Shown piece after piece: positions 1-6,465 of a DNA stretch of 25,751 nt. The notes beneath the pieces were generated by a model. It had not been told where the DNA came from, searched no databases, and worked only from the letters and a program-made list of their open reading frames with translations. The position numbers were made by a program, and so were the translations under genes. The first letter of the stretch is position 1. Every line of letters starts with the position of its first letter. Source of the stretch: CAZWSC01 sp964636385 (GTDB lineage Bacteria > Eisenbacteria > RBG-16-71-46 > CAIMUX01); the NCBI GenBank assembly GCA_964636385.1, contig CAZWSC010000062.1:1-25751 (forward strand). The letters run 5' to 3'.

Positions 1-201
1 GATGACGTCCTGGCGGGTGCTTTGTGTCAGTGCTTCTGCCGGACGATCCGGGCTGAGAGGAGGGTGTGGCATGAGATAGGGGCAGCGTGATCGGAGGTCC
101 GGCATGTGCCGGATGGGAGAAGTGCGGGGTTGGGTGGTCGCTCAGGCCCCCCGCGGTGGAAGCTTCCCCAGGCAACAGATGCAGTTCTGGGTCCAGAACC
201 C

Positions 202-696
202 TCAGTCTTCGTCCTGCCTCAACCTTCGGAAGAACTCCCTCATGAGCAAGGCCGCGTCTTCAGCCAGACAACCGCCGCGGACCGCGAACTCGTGGTTCAG
301 GCCGGCAATGTCCTGCAGGGAAAAGCGCGATCCCAGGGCGCCGAACTTCGGTTCGACTGCACCGAAGACGACGCAGTCCACCCGGGCCAGAAGAAGCGCG
401 CCAGCACACATCATGCAGGGCTCGGCGGTCACGTACACCGTTGCACCCGTCAGGCGCGGGTAGCCAAGGGTCGATGCAGCTGCGCCAATGGCAAGCATCT
501 CCGCGTGCGCCGTCGGGTCGCCGGAACCCTCGGTGCGGTTCCACCCGCGACCGATGACCCGCCCCTCCAGGACGATCACACAGCCGACCGGAACCTCGCC
601 TGCCTCAGAAGCCCTCTCCGCCTCCAGAAGGGCCTGACGCATCCAGAACTCGTCATCCTGCGCGAAGGGCTGGAGAACACTGCTGTCGTGAACCAC
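202..696 (-). CDS. tadA: tRNA-specific adenosine deaminase TadA
   Basis: Cytoplasmic zinc deaminase that converts adenosine 34 to inosine in tRNA-Arg(ACG), allowing one tRNA to read CGU, CGC and CGA. The 164-residue protein shows the cytidine/deoxycytidylate deaminase fold signature: HAE (His64, Glu66; zinc ligand and proton shuttle) and PCMMC (Cys94, Cys97; zinc ligands), preceded by the TadA-typical stretch GEVPVG. Length is normal for bacterial TadA. The first usable start is GTG at 696, preceded by a G-rich stretch but no perfect Shine-Dalgarno; no ATG lies in frame before the conserved WMRQAL segment. The stop is TGA. The gene lies about 60 bases downstream of a lipoprotein gene on the same strand. 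Its substrate tRNA-Arg(ACG) is encoded about 1 kb away (1755-1828). The family call is firm; the exact start is less so. Confidence 0.95.
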   Translation of the reverse strand: MVHDSSVLQPFAQDDEFWMRQALLEAERASEAGEVPVGCVIVLEGRVIGRGWNRTEGSGDPTAHAEMLAIGAAASTLGYPRLTGATVYVTAEPCMMCAGALLLARVDCVVFGAVEPKFGALGSRFSLQDIAGLNHEFAVRGGCLAEDAALLMREFFRRLRQDED

Positions 697-758
697 TCGT
701 CAAGCCCCCGCCCGGGGCCCACGGCTGGCGGCTGAGTTCCGAGCCGTTCTCACCACCT

Positions 759-1511
759 TCAACTCCGCGAGCGGGGTGGCAGGGCCAGCAGGATCGACTG
801 CATCAGCTCCCGGGCCACATCCTCTGCGCGGGGTGGCCTTGTGACGAGGGAGGACTGACGCTCCGGCCGGTGAGCGCCACCCTGGCCAGTGTATGTACCC
901 CCCCCGGCCTGGGATGGGGTGTAGGCAACCGATTCCCTGCTATGGCTGCTTCTGGCCTCCCACGCAAGCTGCCCGGTCACTCCGCTGAACATGGCGAGGC
1001 GGATCTCCACCCTCGTGATCGATGCACCCTCGACGTTCGGATCCACCGTCTCCTCTCGCCAGTCGAGAAGGTCCGCCAGGAGGATCCCGTCCACGCCGAC
1101 GGCTTGACACAACTCCTGAACAAGGAACTGGTCTGCCGTCCGGGAATCCCGCCACACCTGCAGAATCCTGTCGAAGACGGCACCCGCGTCCCTGTCTGCC
1201 GCGCGCGATCGGGCCTCCCGGGGGTTCAGGACGACATACTTTTCCTGGCTGGAACGCAGTTCCTCGTCGACTACCTGTTCTGCAGAACTGCGTGCAACCG
1301 CATCGGCGACGACGCCGCCCAGGCCGACGAAGGCCAGGGAGCGGACCCCGAGATCATCCCAGTCCGGCACCGTGAATGACTCCGCGGGACGTGCGCCTGT
1401 AGCGGCCGGCTTGCACCCCGAGATAAGGAAGGATGCCCCCAGGAGCGCCAGAAGCGCGAATCCCGTGATCAAGTGGATATGAGGCGCACCCGCGCCTGGT
1501 CGGCTTCTCAT
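759..1511 (-). CDS. CsgG/LpoB-like outer-membrane lipoprotein
   Basis: 250-residue predicted lipoprotein of unknown specific function. The start chosen is ATG at 1511 because GGAGG sits five bases upstream and a classical lipoprotein signal follows: a basic start, a hydrophobic stretch (residues about 14-30) and the lipobox LISGC. A longer frame runs up to 1781 but would cross the tRNA terminator and is not credible. The mature part has a pattern seen in small CsgG/LpoB/GNA1162-type lipoproteins: an EELRSS...YVVLNP segment, then GVDGILLADLLDWRE, then a strand with IRLAMFSGVTGQLAWEARS, resembling the 'a-d-a-i-L-G ... l-d-a-x-T-G-x-l-x-W' pattern of that fold. The C-terminal 40 residues are Gly/Ser/Arg-rich, then helical. 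The assignment to the CsgG-like superfamily rests on this pattern alone. No promoter is evident in 1512-1708. Confidence 0.7.
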   Translation of the reverse strand: MRSRPGAGAPHIHLITGFALLALLGASFLISGCKPAATGARPAESFTVPDWDDLGVRSLAFVGLGGVVADAVARSSAEQVVDEELRSSQEKYVVLNPREARSRAADRDAGAVFDRILQVWRDSRTADQFLVQELCQAVGVDGILLADLLDWREETVDPNVEGASITRVEIRLAMFSGVTGQLAWEARSSHSRESVAYTPSQAGGGTYTGQGGAHRPERQSSLVTRPPRAEDVARELMQSILLALPPRSRS

Positions 1512-1708
1512 GCGATCCTCCGTGGCCCGCATTGCCCGCGAAACCCGTGGCGAGACGCCGGGAAGTCGCGCGTTTGGTGCAGGCTGGTTGATAGGCCTGC
1601 CGGCTCCGTCGTGGCGCCGTGCGGCCGGTCCCGAGCTGACGGCGTGAGGGTACTCCCGAACCGGCGTCCGGACCAGCCAGAAGTCTAGCCAGAGGCATTC
1701 CGGGCACG

Positions 1709-1741
1709 AAAAAAGGGCCTGCGGGAATCCCGCAAGCCCTT
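1709..1741 (-). terminator. Rho-independent terminator of the tRNA operon
   Basis: Reading the minus strand, a 13-position stem (AAGGGC, one mismatch, then TGCGGG paired with its complement) with a loop of about three bases is followed directly by six T. It lies 14 bases past the 3' end of tRNA-Arg and before the next gene, so it ends the tRNA transcript. Confidence 0.92.
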
Positions 1742-1754
1742 GTCTCACAAGGTG

Positions 1755-1828
1755 TGCGCCCAGGAGGACTCGAACCCCCAACCTTCTGATCCGTAGTCAG
1801 ATGCTCTATCCAATTGAGCCATGGGCGC
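1755..1828 (-). tRNA. tRNA-Arg (anticodon ACG)
   Basis: The 74-base cloverleaf can be folded by hand. The acceptor is GCGCCCA/TGGGCGC, the D-arm stem GCTC/GAGC, the anticodon stem TCTGA/TCAGA with loop CTACGGA (anticodon ACG), and the T-arm GGGGG-TTCGAGT-CCTCC. The discriminator is A. The genomic sequence after it is CAC, so the CCA tail is not encoded. ACG is the substrate anticodon of TadA, whose gene is at 202-696. Confidence 0.97.
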
Positions 1829-1835
1829 AGAACTC

Positions 1836-1926
<91 letters not shown>

Positions 1927-1943
1927 GGGCAACCTTCATCCAT

Positions 1944-2026
1944 CGGAGGGAGTAGGATTCGAACCTACGGGTCTCTCGACCGGCGGTTTTCAAGACCGCT
2001 GCCTTAAGCCACTCGGCCATCCCTCC
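1944..2026 (-). tRNA. tRNA-Ser (anticodon UGA)
   Basis: Type II tRNA. The acceptor is GGAGGGA/TCCCTCC, the anticodon stem GCGGT/ACCGC with loop CTTGAAA (anticodon TGA), the variable arm GGTC-GAGA-GACC, and the T-arm GTAGG-TTCGAAT-CCTAC. The discriminator is G. CCA is not encoded. It is the first tRNA of the operon, starting about six bases after the likely transcription start. Confidence 0.97.
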
Positions 2027-2038
2027 TCGGGAAACGGG

Positions 2039-2067
2039 ACACTATCAACAGCGGCATTTCCTGTCAA
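2039..2067 (-). promoter_or_regulatory. Sigma-70-type promoter of the tRNA operon
   Basis: On the minus strand TTGACA (2067-2062, a perfect -35) is followed by a 17-base spacer and TAGTGT (2044-2039, -10). The predicted start is near 2032, just before tRNA-Ser(UGA). A GC-rich stretch follows the -10, as in stable-RNA promoters subject to stringent control. Confidence 0.85.
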
Positions 2068-2090
2068 GATTCGTCCCCATCGGGAAACTT

Positions 2091-2118
2091 CGACTGCGAC
2101 GTAATCCTCCCGCAGTCG
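2091..2118 (-). terminator. Possible terminator hairpin after the TPR gene
   Basis: CGACTGCG and CGCAGTCG form an 8-bp stem with a 12-base loop, followed on the minus strand by AAGTTT rather than a true T-run. A second inverted repeat (CACCGGCG at 2148-2155 with CGCCGGTG at 2175-2182) lies between it and the stop codon at 2190. Both separate the TPR gene from the tRNA promoter, but without a U-tract intrinsic termination is uncertain. Confidence 0.4.
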
Positions 2119-2189
2119 GACAGACATCCAGCTGGGCGGACCACAGACACCGGCGCTCCCAAGGGCTGAACAACCGCCGGTGGAACCGC

Positions 2190-3353
2190 CTATTGTGTGG
2201 CTTCCTGGTCGCGGATCTTCCTGGCCCGGTCTATGAGCGCTTCCTGGCGGGTAACCTGCCTGCTGGCATGTCCGCCGAACTGCGCATCCCCCACCGCCCT
2301 CTGGAAGGTCGCAAGCGCCTGCTCGTAATGTGCTATGGCATCGGCGAACTGCTTCGCCTCGAGCGCCTTGTTGCCCCTTCCCTCGAAGGCCTCGGCCTTG
2401 ACATAGTGAAGCCCGCTCCATCCCGGATTTCGGGCAAGACCCCGGTCAGCTATGGAAATCGCCCTGTCAAAACGGCCCGACTCGTTGTACATGGCGGCCA
2501 TGTTGTAATAGTTGTTCATGACATCGGGCTGCATCTGCAGCACATACTCCATGTGAACCAGTGCATCGTCGAAGCGCTTCAGCCTCTTCAGGGCATCGGC
2601 CAGGATCTGGCGTTCGCTCAGCGCCGTCGGGCTTTCGGGCTCCGCCTCCAGAACCGCCTCGTACGTCTGCACGGCCCTCTCGTTGTGGCCTACCCTGTAG
2701 TAGAAGAACGCCAGGATTCTGGCAGAGGCAAGGTCGGCTTCGTCCCTGGCATAGCGGGCATTGTACAGATGGAGGGCCTGGGAGTAGACCTTCGCGGTCA
2801 GGAAGTCCCGGGCGATCGGCTCGGGTGGATCGAGATCATCCGGGTCCGCGGTCATGATGAAGGCCTGCTGATCGAGCATGAGGGCCTGGGTCAGCTTCCC
2901 CTGGTTCTTGAAGATGAACGCGAGATTCTGCATCGCCCCGGTGCGATAAGGATCCAGCTCCAGGACCCTCTGGTAAAGCTCCTCCGCCTCGTCGATCCGT
3001 GCCGACACCGAATACGCGTATGCCAGGGATTCCATGACATCCACGTTTTCCGGCTCCAGGGACCTGACCCTGGAAAAGCTCTCGATCGCCTGCTCGAAAT
3101 CCTGAAGACTCAGTGCAACATTGCCGAGCATGCGGTGGGCCTCTACGTGATCCGGGCATGCCTCGACAACTGCCGTAAAGGATTCCCTGGCATCTGTGAA
3201 GCGCTGGTTCCTGTGGAACTCGAGCCCGGTCTGATAGTTCCTGCGGCAGAGTTCCTCAACCGAAAACTGCTGCTGCGCCAGGCATACCCCCCCCATCAGA
3301 AGACCAGACCCGAGGGCAAGCAGACATCCGGTTACGACTGCACGTCTACCCAT
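2190..3353 (-). CDS. Exported tetratricopeptide-repeat protein
   Basis: 387-residue protein with an N-terminal signal peptide (residues about 1-26, hydrophobic core LLALGSGLLMGG, likely cleavage after VCLA) followed by TPR repeats from about residue 38 to 370. The clearest units contain AHRMLGNVALSLQDFEQAIESFSRV, MESLAYAYSV...AEELYQRVLELDP and YNMAAMYNESGRFDRAISIADRGL in their usual positions. TPR arrays form a superhelical scaffold for protein-protein contacts, here in the periplasm; no enzymatic domain is visible. The start ATG at 3353 has GGGAGG about ten bases upstream. The C-terminus is charged and helical. It has its own promoter (3407-3436), so it is probably not co-transcribed with the TPR gene upstream. 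The partner and role are unknown. Confidence 0.9.
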   Translation of the reverse strand: MGRRAVVTGCLLALGSGLLMGGVCLAQQQFSVEELCRRNYQTGLEFHRNQRFTDARESFTAVVEACPDHVEAHRMLGNVALSLQDFEQAIESFSRVRSLEPENVDVMESLAYAYSVSARIDEAEELYQRVLELDPYRTGAMQNLAFIFKNQGKLTQALMLDQQAFIMTADPDDLDPPEPIARDFLTAKVYSQALHLYNARYARDEADLASARILAFFYYRVGHNERAVQTYEAVLEAEPESPTALSERQILADALKRLKRFDDALVHMEYVLQMQPDVMNNYYNMAAMYNESGRFDRAISIADRGLARNPGWSGLHYVKAEAFEGRGNKALEAKQFADAIAHYEQALATFQRAVGDAQFGGHASRQVTRQEALIDRARKIRDQEATQ

Positions 3354-3406
3354 AACGGAGAATCCTCCCGAGATACAATTCCCTGACTACACCCCGACCT
3401 GCCGGG

Positions 3407-3436
3407 AATCTAGCATCGGCGTGCCGACGCGGTCAA
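3407..3436 (-). promoter_or_regulatory. Putative promoter of the exported TPR gene
   Basis: On the minus strand TTGACC (3436-3431) and TAGATT (3412-3407) are separated by 18 bases, in the gap between two TPR genes. The leader to the ATG at 3353 would be about 45 bases. Confidence 0.6.
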
Positions 3437-3463
3437 CAGGCGGCAACCGGCCGGCTTCTGCAA

Positions 3464-4171
3464 CTAACGCCCTCTCAGCATCCCCTCCAGGACTGCGACA
3501 CCCTCCTTCGCCACCCTGGCGGCATCCGTGGAAGGATCAATCTCGACCACCCGCTTCCACTCCACGATCGCTTCGCGGTAGATGCCGGCATCGGCAAAGG
3601 CCACCCCGAGCCAGTAGTGCGCGTGCTGGCTCTCAGGGTCGAGTTCCGCCGCCCGGCGGTAGAGGTCAACTGCGTCACTGTACCTCTTGAGGGAATACAG
3701 AACCTGCCCCTTGTTGCAGAGAATGAGCGCATCATCGGGGCGGATCCGCAAGGCCCGGTCAAGCTGCACCAGCGCTTCCCTCGATCGACCCGACTCATTG
3801 AGGACAACCCCGAGGTTCACCATGCTGGAAACATGGCGGGGATCCATCCGCAGGGCCTGCCGATACGCCTGCTCGGCCAGCTCACGGCGGCCATGATCGT
3901 GATACAGGTTCCCCAGCCTGAATGCCGCATCGAGATCCTCCGGATCCTTCTCGAGCCTGAGCCTGTAGTCCCTTTCCTGTTCCTCGAACCCCGCACCCGC
4001 CTCTCCGGCGGCGTCGGCAGGGTTCGCGTCCGAGCCTCTGGCGGCGGAGGAAGCGCCCGCAAACCCCCTGCCGGAAACCTGCGGCAACGTCGCGACCAGC
4101 AGGGCGCAGAGCATCAGCAACACCGCGCGAATCCCTGGTCTTGAGCTTCTATTCGATCCCACACCTTTCAT
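3464..4171 (-). CDS. Exported tetratricopeptide-repeat protein
   Basis: 235-residue TPR protein. An N-terminal hydrophobic segment (about residues 15-32, AVLLMLCALLVATLPQVSG) acts as signal peptide or anchor. It is followed by an Ala/Gly-rich linker and four to five TPR units from about residue 66 to 225, each ending in the typical D-P turn (KDPEDLDAAF, RMDPRHVSSM, RIRPDDALIL, ELDPESQHAH, EIDPSTDAAR). The start ATG at 4171 has GAGGAG seven bases upstream. The stop is TAG at 3464-3466. It follows the YacP-like gene by about 42 bases and is probably co-transcribed with it. It is distinct in sequence from the longer TPR protein downstream. No function beyond protein scaffolding can be inferred. 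Confidence 0.9.
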   Translation of the reverse strand: MKGVGSNRSSRPGIRAVLLMLCALLVATLPQVSGRGFAGASSAARGSDANPADAAGEAGAGFEEQERDYRLRLEKDPEDLDAAFRLGNLYHDHGRRELAEQAYRQALRMDPRHVSSMVNLGVVLNESGRSREALVQLDRALRIRPDDALILCNKGQVLYSLKRYSDAVDLYRRAAELDPESQHAHYWLGVAFADAGIYREAIVEWKRVVEIDPSTDAARVAKEGVAVLEGMLRGR

Positions 4172-4213
4172 GACCAGTCTCCTCTTCCCCGGCCTGTCAC
4201 ACCGGGAGCGACG

Positions 4214-4816
4214 TCAGCGCACCCCAAAGCCATCACCTGCGGCGTCCCGATCCTCCGGGTGAGGGGACCGGCTCAGGAAGAAGCGCTCCACGTCATCCAT
4301 CTCCATCCCATCGGGAATCCACTTCTCGGGACGGCGCAGGCGACGTCCACGCACCAGGCGGAAGAATGTCCGGACCTCCATCCAGCGGATCCCTTCAGGG
4401 AGTGAGTCCGCCAGTGTCTTTCGATCGGATGTAACCACCACGGGACGCCGCCCGTCCCGCAGGGCCCTGCCCGCAACGAAGCGGATCCGGTCATCCGCCT
4501 CCTCCGGCGGAAGCGAATACTCGGAGTGAAGGTGCAGCCTGTCGACTGCGTCCGGGTTCCGCTCCATGTGGTTGCCGTCGTATACCACGCAGACCTGCGT
4601 CCCGGCAGCGCGGCCGAAGGCCTCCAGTGAGCCCTCGAGGGACACCCTGGCGTCTTTCCTCCGCCCCTCGACCTGCAGCCCTTCCCACTCGCTGACAGCG
4701 AAGATCGCGTTGTGTCCGTCCACGATCCAGAGGAACCTTTCGGGGTGCCTCTCCTCTTCGGATCCTCCCGCGTGGTCCTGGCGCGGCGGGCGCTGCCTGC
4801 GGCGCTCGTGTGACAT
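4214..4816 (-). CDS. YacP-like NYN-domain (PIN-fold) ribonuclease-like protein
   Basis: 200-residue protein of the YacP/NYN family, a PIN-like fold that cleaves RNA with metal ions bound by conserved acidic residues. The expected landmarks appear in order: VDGHN (Asp33, Asn36), VVYDGN (Asp80), EEADDRI (Asp108/109) and VVTSDR (Asp131). The first about 27 residues are hydrophilic, basic and not conserved-looking. Known relatives such as Bacillus Rae1/YacP act on translated mRNA at the ribosome; a related role here is inference from family only. The start ATG at 4816 has GGAG six bases upstream. A plausible promoter lies at 4866-4894. It is followed by a TPR gene after about 42 bases, probably an operon. 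Confidence 0.85.
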   Translation of the reverse strand: MSHERRRQRPPRQDHAGGSEEERHPERFLWIVDGHNAIFAVSEWEGLQVEGRRKDARVSLEGSLEAFGRAAGTQVCVVYDGNHMERNPDAVDRLHLHSEYSLPPEEADDRIRFVAGRALRDGRRPVVVTSDRKTLADSLPEGIRWMEVRTFFRLVRGRRLRRPEKWIPDGMEMDDVERFFLSRSPHPEDRDAAGDGFGVR

Positions 4817-4865
4817 GCGGATCTCCAGTGGGGGTGTATGGCCATCTGCCGGGCAATCTGCTCAC

Positions 4866-4894
4866 AAGATACGCCCGATACCCGGTCCCGTCCA
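4866..4894 (-). promoter_or_regulatory. Putative promoter of the YacP-TPR gene pair
   Basis: On the minus strand TGGACG (4894-4889, four of six matches to TTGACA) and TATCTT (4871-4866) are separated by 17 bases. The predicted leader to the ATG at 4816 is about 43 bases. Confidence 0.45.
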
Positions 4895-4950
4895 GATCAG
4901 GCTCCGCCTCGCGGGTGGTACCGGACAGACGGCGGGAAGACCCGATACAG

Positions 4951-4980
4951 GAAAGGAGAGCCAATGCTGGACTCTCCTTC
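4951..4980 (-). terminator. Hairpin downstream of the orphan lipoprotein gene
   Basis: AAGGAGAG (4953-4960) and CTCTCCTT (4972-4979) form an 8-bp stem with an 11-base loop that can pair further (CCA/TGG). It lies 115 bases after the lipoprotein stop and upstream of the YacP promoter. On the minus strand the stem is followed by TCCTGT, not a T-run, so termination is only suggested by position. A second, longer-looped inverted repeat, ACCGGCCGG (4986-4994) with CCGGCCGGT (5020-5028), precedes it. Confidence 0.35.
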
Positions 4981-5095
4981 CGGGGACCGGCCGGAGCCTC
5001 GAGGGGCATCGCGGTTTCGCCGGCCGGTTCGCTCCTCAATCCGCGCGGGCAATCACAAGGGGATCATCGCCGATTCGTTGCGGGGTAGCGCCCTG

Positions 5096-6202
5096 CTACT
5101 CCCTGACCGGCCGAACCTGCGAAGTCCACCACCTTCCGTCGTATCGCCCTTCGCTGCCGCGTCCGGTCCGCCAGCTGCCGGCGATGCCTCCCGCGTGGCT
5201 GTCAGCCTCGCTTACCCAGCGGCCCTCGAACCGTCCCATCCTGACCATCCGGTCTCCACCACCCTCCCGCGCGACACTCCATGTACCGCGAAGTATCCCT
5301 TTGAATCCGCCGTCCTCCCCGATGTACTTCCCGAACATCACGCGCCGGCCGACACTGTTGTACCCGTAGTACCCGCGCATGTACCCCTCAACTTCGCCAC
5401 TGGGGCAGACCCACACGCCCCCGAAGTGACCCACCGAATCGCCGGGAGCCATCGCGCCCCACCTGCCGTGGATGAAACCCCTGCCACCCGTGTGTGGAGG
5501 ACGGACGGAAGCCCCCAGGAAACGAATCTGGTTTCCCGCGTCACCGACATCGATGGTCTCGTCCAGGTCGGCCAGGTCTTCGACCGGGATCTCGCGGCTG
5601 TATAACGCCGTCTCGAACCTGAGCACCCCACCCGCGTCGTCAGAGTCCCGCCGGTAGATCAGCAGCCTCAGCCCGTCGAACCCACACCCTGTATGGCTGA
5701 CCCACTCCAGCGTCTGGCGATCAGCACGAGGCAGGACCACATGATCCCCATCATGCCGCTCAAAGGAGATGATGTTCCTGAGGACCAGGGCGCCCGTGCT
5801 GACAGAGAGCGACCCGCTCCAGTCATGGTCGGTTCCATCCGTGCCGTTGCACTCACCTGCCCGATTCTCGCAGCGCTGGAGATTTCCCCAGACGATCCCC
5901 AGGGCATGGACCGATGTCGTGGGATCATCTTCAAGGTCAATGATCTCGGGGTGCCTCCCTGCGTCATCTCCGGCATCGATCTCCAGGGCGACTTCCTCCA
6001 GCAGATCCGGATCGCCAAAAGCGGGTTCCTCATCTGTCATCGTGAACCCGCCATATGGGTCATTGGGATCGAAGACCGTGGAGGTCTGATCATGAACAGG
6101 CGCAATCGCGCCGGGATTATCCTCGCCGCAACCTGTGATCAGCAACCCTGCGAGGAAAAGAACAGCTGCCCCTGCGGACAGCCCGCGGTAGACTCGGTTC
6201 AT
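5096..6202 (-). CDS. Orphan lipoprotein with Gly-rich C-terminal repeats
   Basis: 368-residue predicted lipoprotein that I cannot assign to a named family. The start is ATG at 6202: it has AGAGGGGG seven bases or so upstream and opens a standard lipoprotein signal (hydrophobic core GAAVLFLAGLL, lipobox LITGC, Cys about 24). The longer frame reaching 6466 has no signal and is unlikely. The mature protein begins with an acidic segment (DPNDPYGGFTMTDEEPAFGD..). It then has a beta-rich middle containing two Cys pairs (CENRAGEC; a Cys near HTGCGF) that could form disulfides. The last about 140 residues are rich in Gly, Trp and Arg, with recurring short units of the type G-x-W, G-x-F-x-G and G-R-W, suggesting a beta-repeat. 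A sigma-54-like element lies 77-92 bases upstream. Confidence 0.75.
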   Translation of the reverse strand: MNRVYRGLSAGAAVLFLAGLLITGCGEDNPGAIAPVHDQTSTVFDPNDPYGGFTMTDEEPAFGDPDLLEEVALEIDAGDDAGRHPEIIDLEDDPTTSVHALGIVWGNLQRCENRAGECNGTDGTDHDWSGSLSVSTGALVLRNIISFERHDGDHVVLPRADRQTLEWVSHTGCGFDGLRLLIYRRDSDDAGGVLRFETALYSREIPVEDLADLDETIDVGDAGNQIRFLGASVRPPHTGGRGFIHGRWGAMAPGDSVGHFGGVWVCPSGEVEGYMRGYYGYNSVGRRVMFGKYIGEDGGFKGILRGTWSVAREGGGDRMVRMGRFEGRWVSEADSHAGGIAGSWRTGRGSEGRYDGRWWTSQVRPVRE

Positions 6203-6278
6203 GGCGCATCCCCCTCTGGTAGCGAAGCCTCTTGTGCTTGTGACCCCGGCCTGCTCAGTCGCCTGCCGCAAGACACAG

Positions 6279-6294
6279 TGCCACTGTCGTGCCA
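6279..6294 (-). promoter_or_regulatory. Possible sigma-54 (-24/-12) promoter
   Basis: On the minus strand TGGCACG-ACAG-TGGCA matches the RpoN consensus TGGCACG-N4-TTGCA with one mismatch, and keeps the required GG-to-GC spacing. The start site would be near 6268, giving a leader of about 66 bases to the lipoprotein ATG at 6202. An alternative -10-like TAATAT (6336-6331) lacks a good -35. No sigma-54 activator or rpoN gene is in the window. Confidence 0.35.
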
Positions 6295-6465
6295 AAATCG
6301 GACCGCAGCCATAACACCTTGCCGTCATGCATATTACAGACGGAAGCAGAACAACCCTGATCGCTGCACAGACGCCTCGCTGTCCCACTGGGTACACAGA
6401 TCCCTGCACATGTACCGCGTTACACGCCGGACAGAAAGGATGAAAGGGCTGGCTCAGCAGCACCA

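Noticed and set aside
1..201. Possible SRP (4.5S) RNA downstream of tadA, a common gene order, plus a palindrome TCCGGCATGTGCCGGA at 98-113
   Set aside because: The conserved helix-8 sequence with GGAAG and AGCA loops could not be found on either strand, and no promoter or terminator frames it. The palindrome alone does not support an RNA gene.
1512..1781. N-terminal extension of the CsgG-like lipoprotein frame
   Set aside because: It would run through the tRNA terminator and into tRNA-Arg. The internal ATG at 1511 has a perfect ribosome binding site and a lipoprotein signal.
4566..5369. Long open frames on the plus strand opposite minus-strand genes (also at 2193-3386, 5693-6787, 7183-8526 and 18758-19906)
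   Set aside because: They mirror real genes in high-GC DNA, have arginine/proline-rich, domain-free translations and no good ribosome binding sites.
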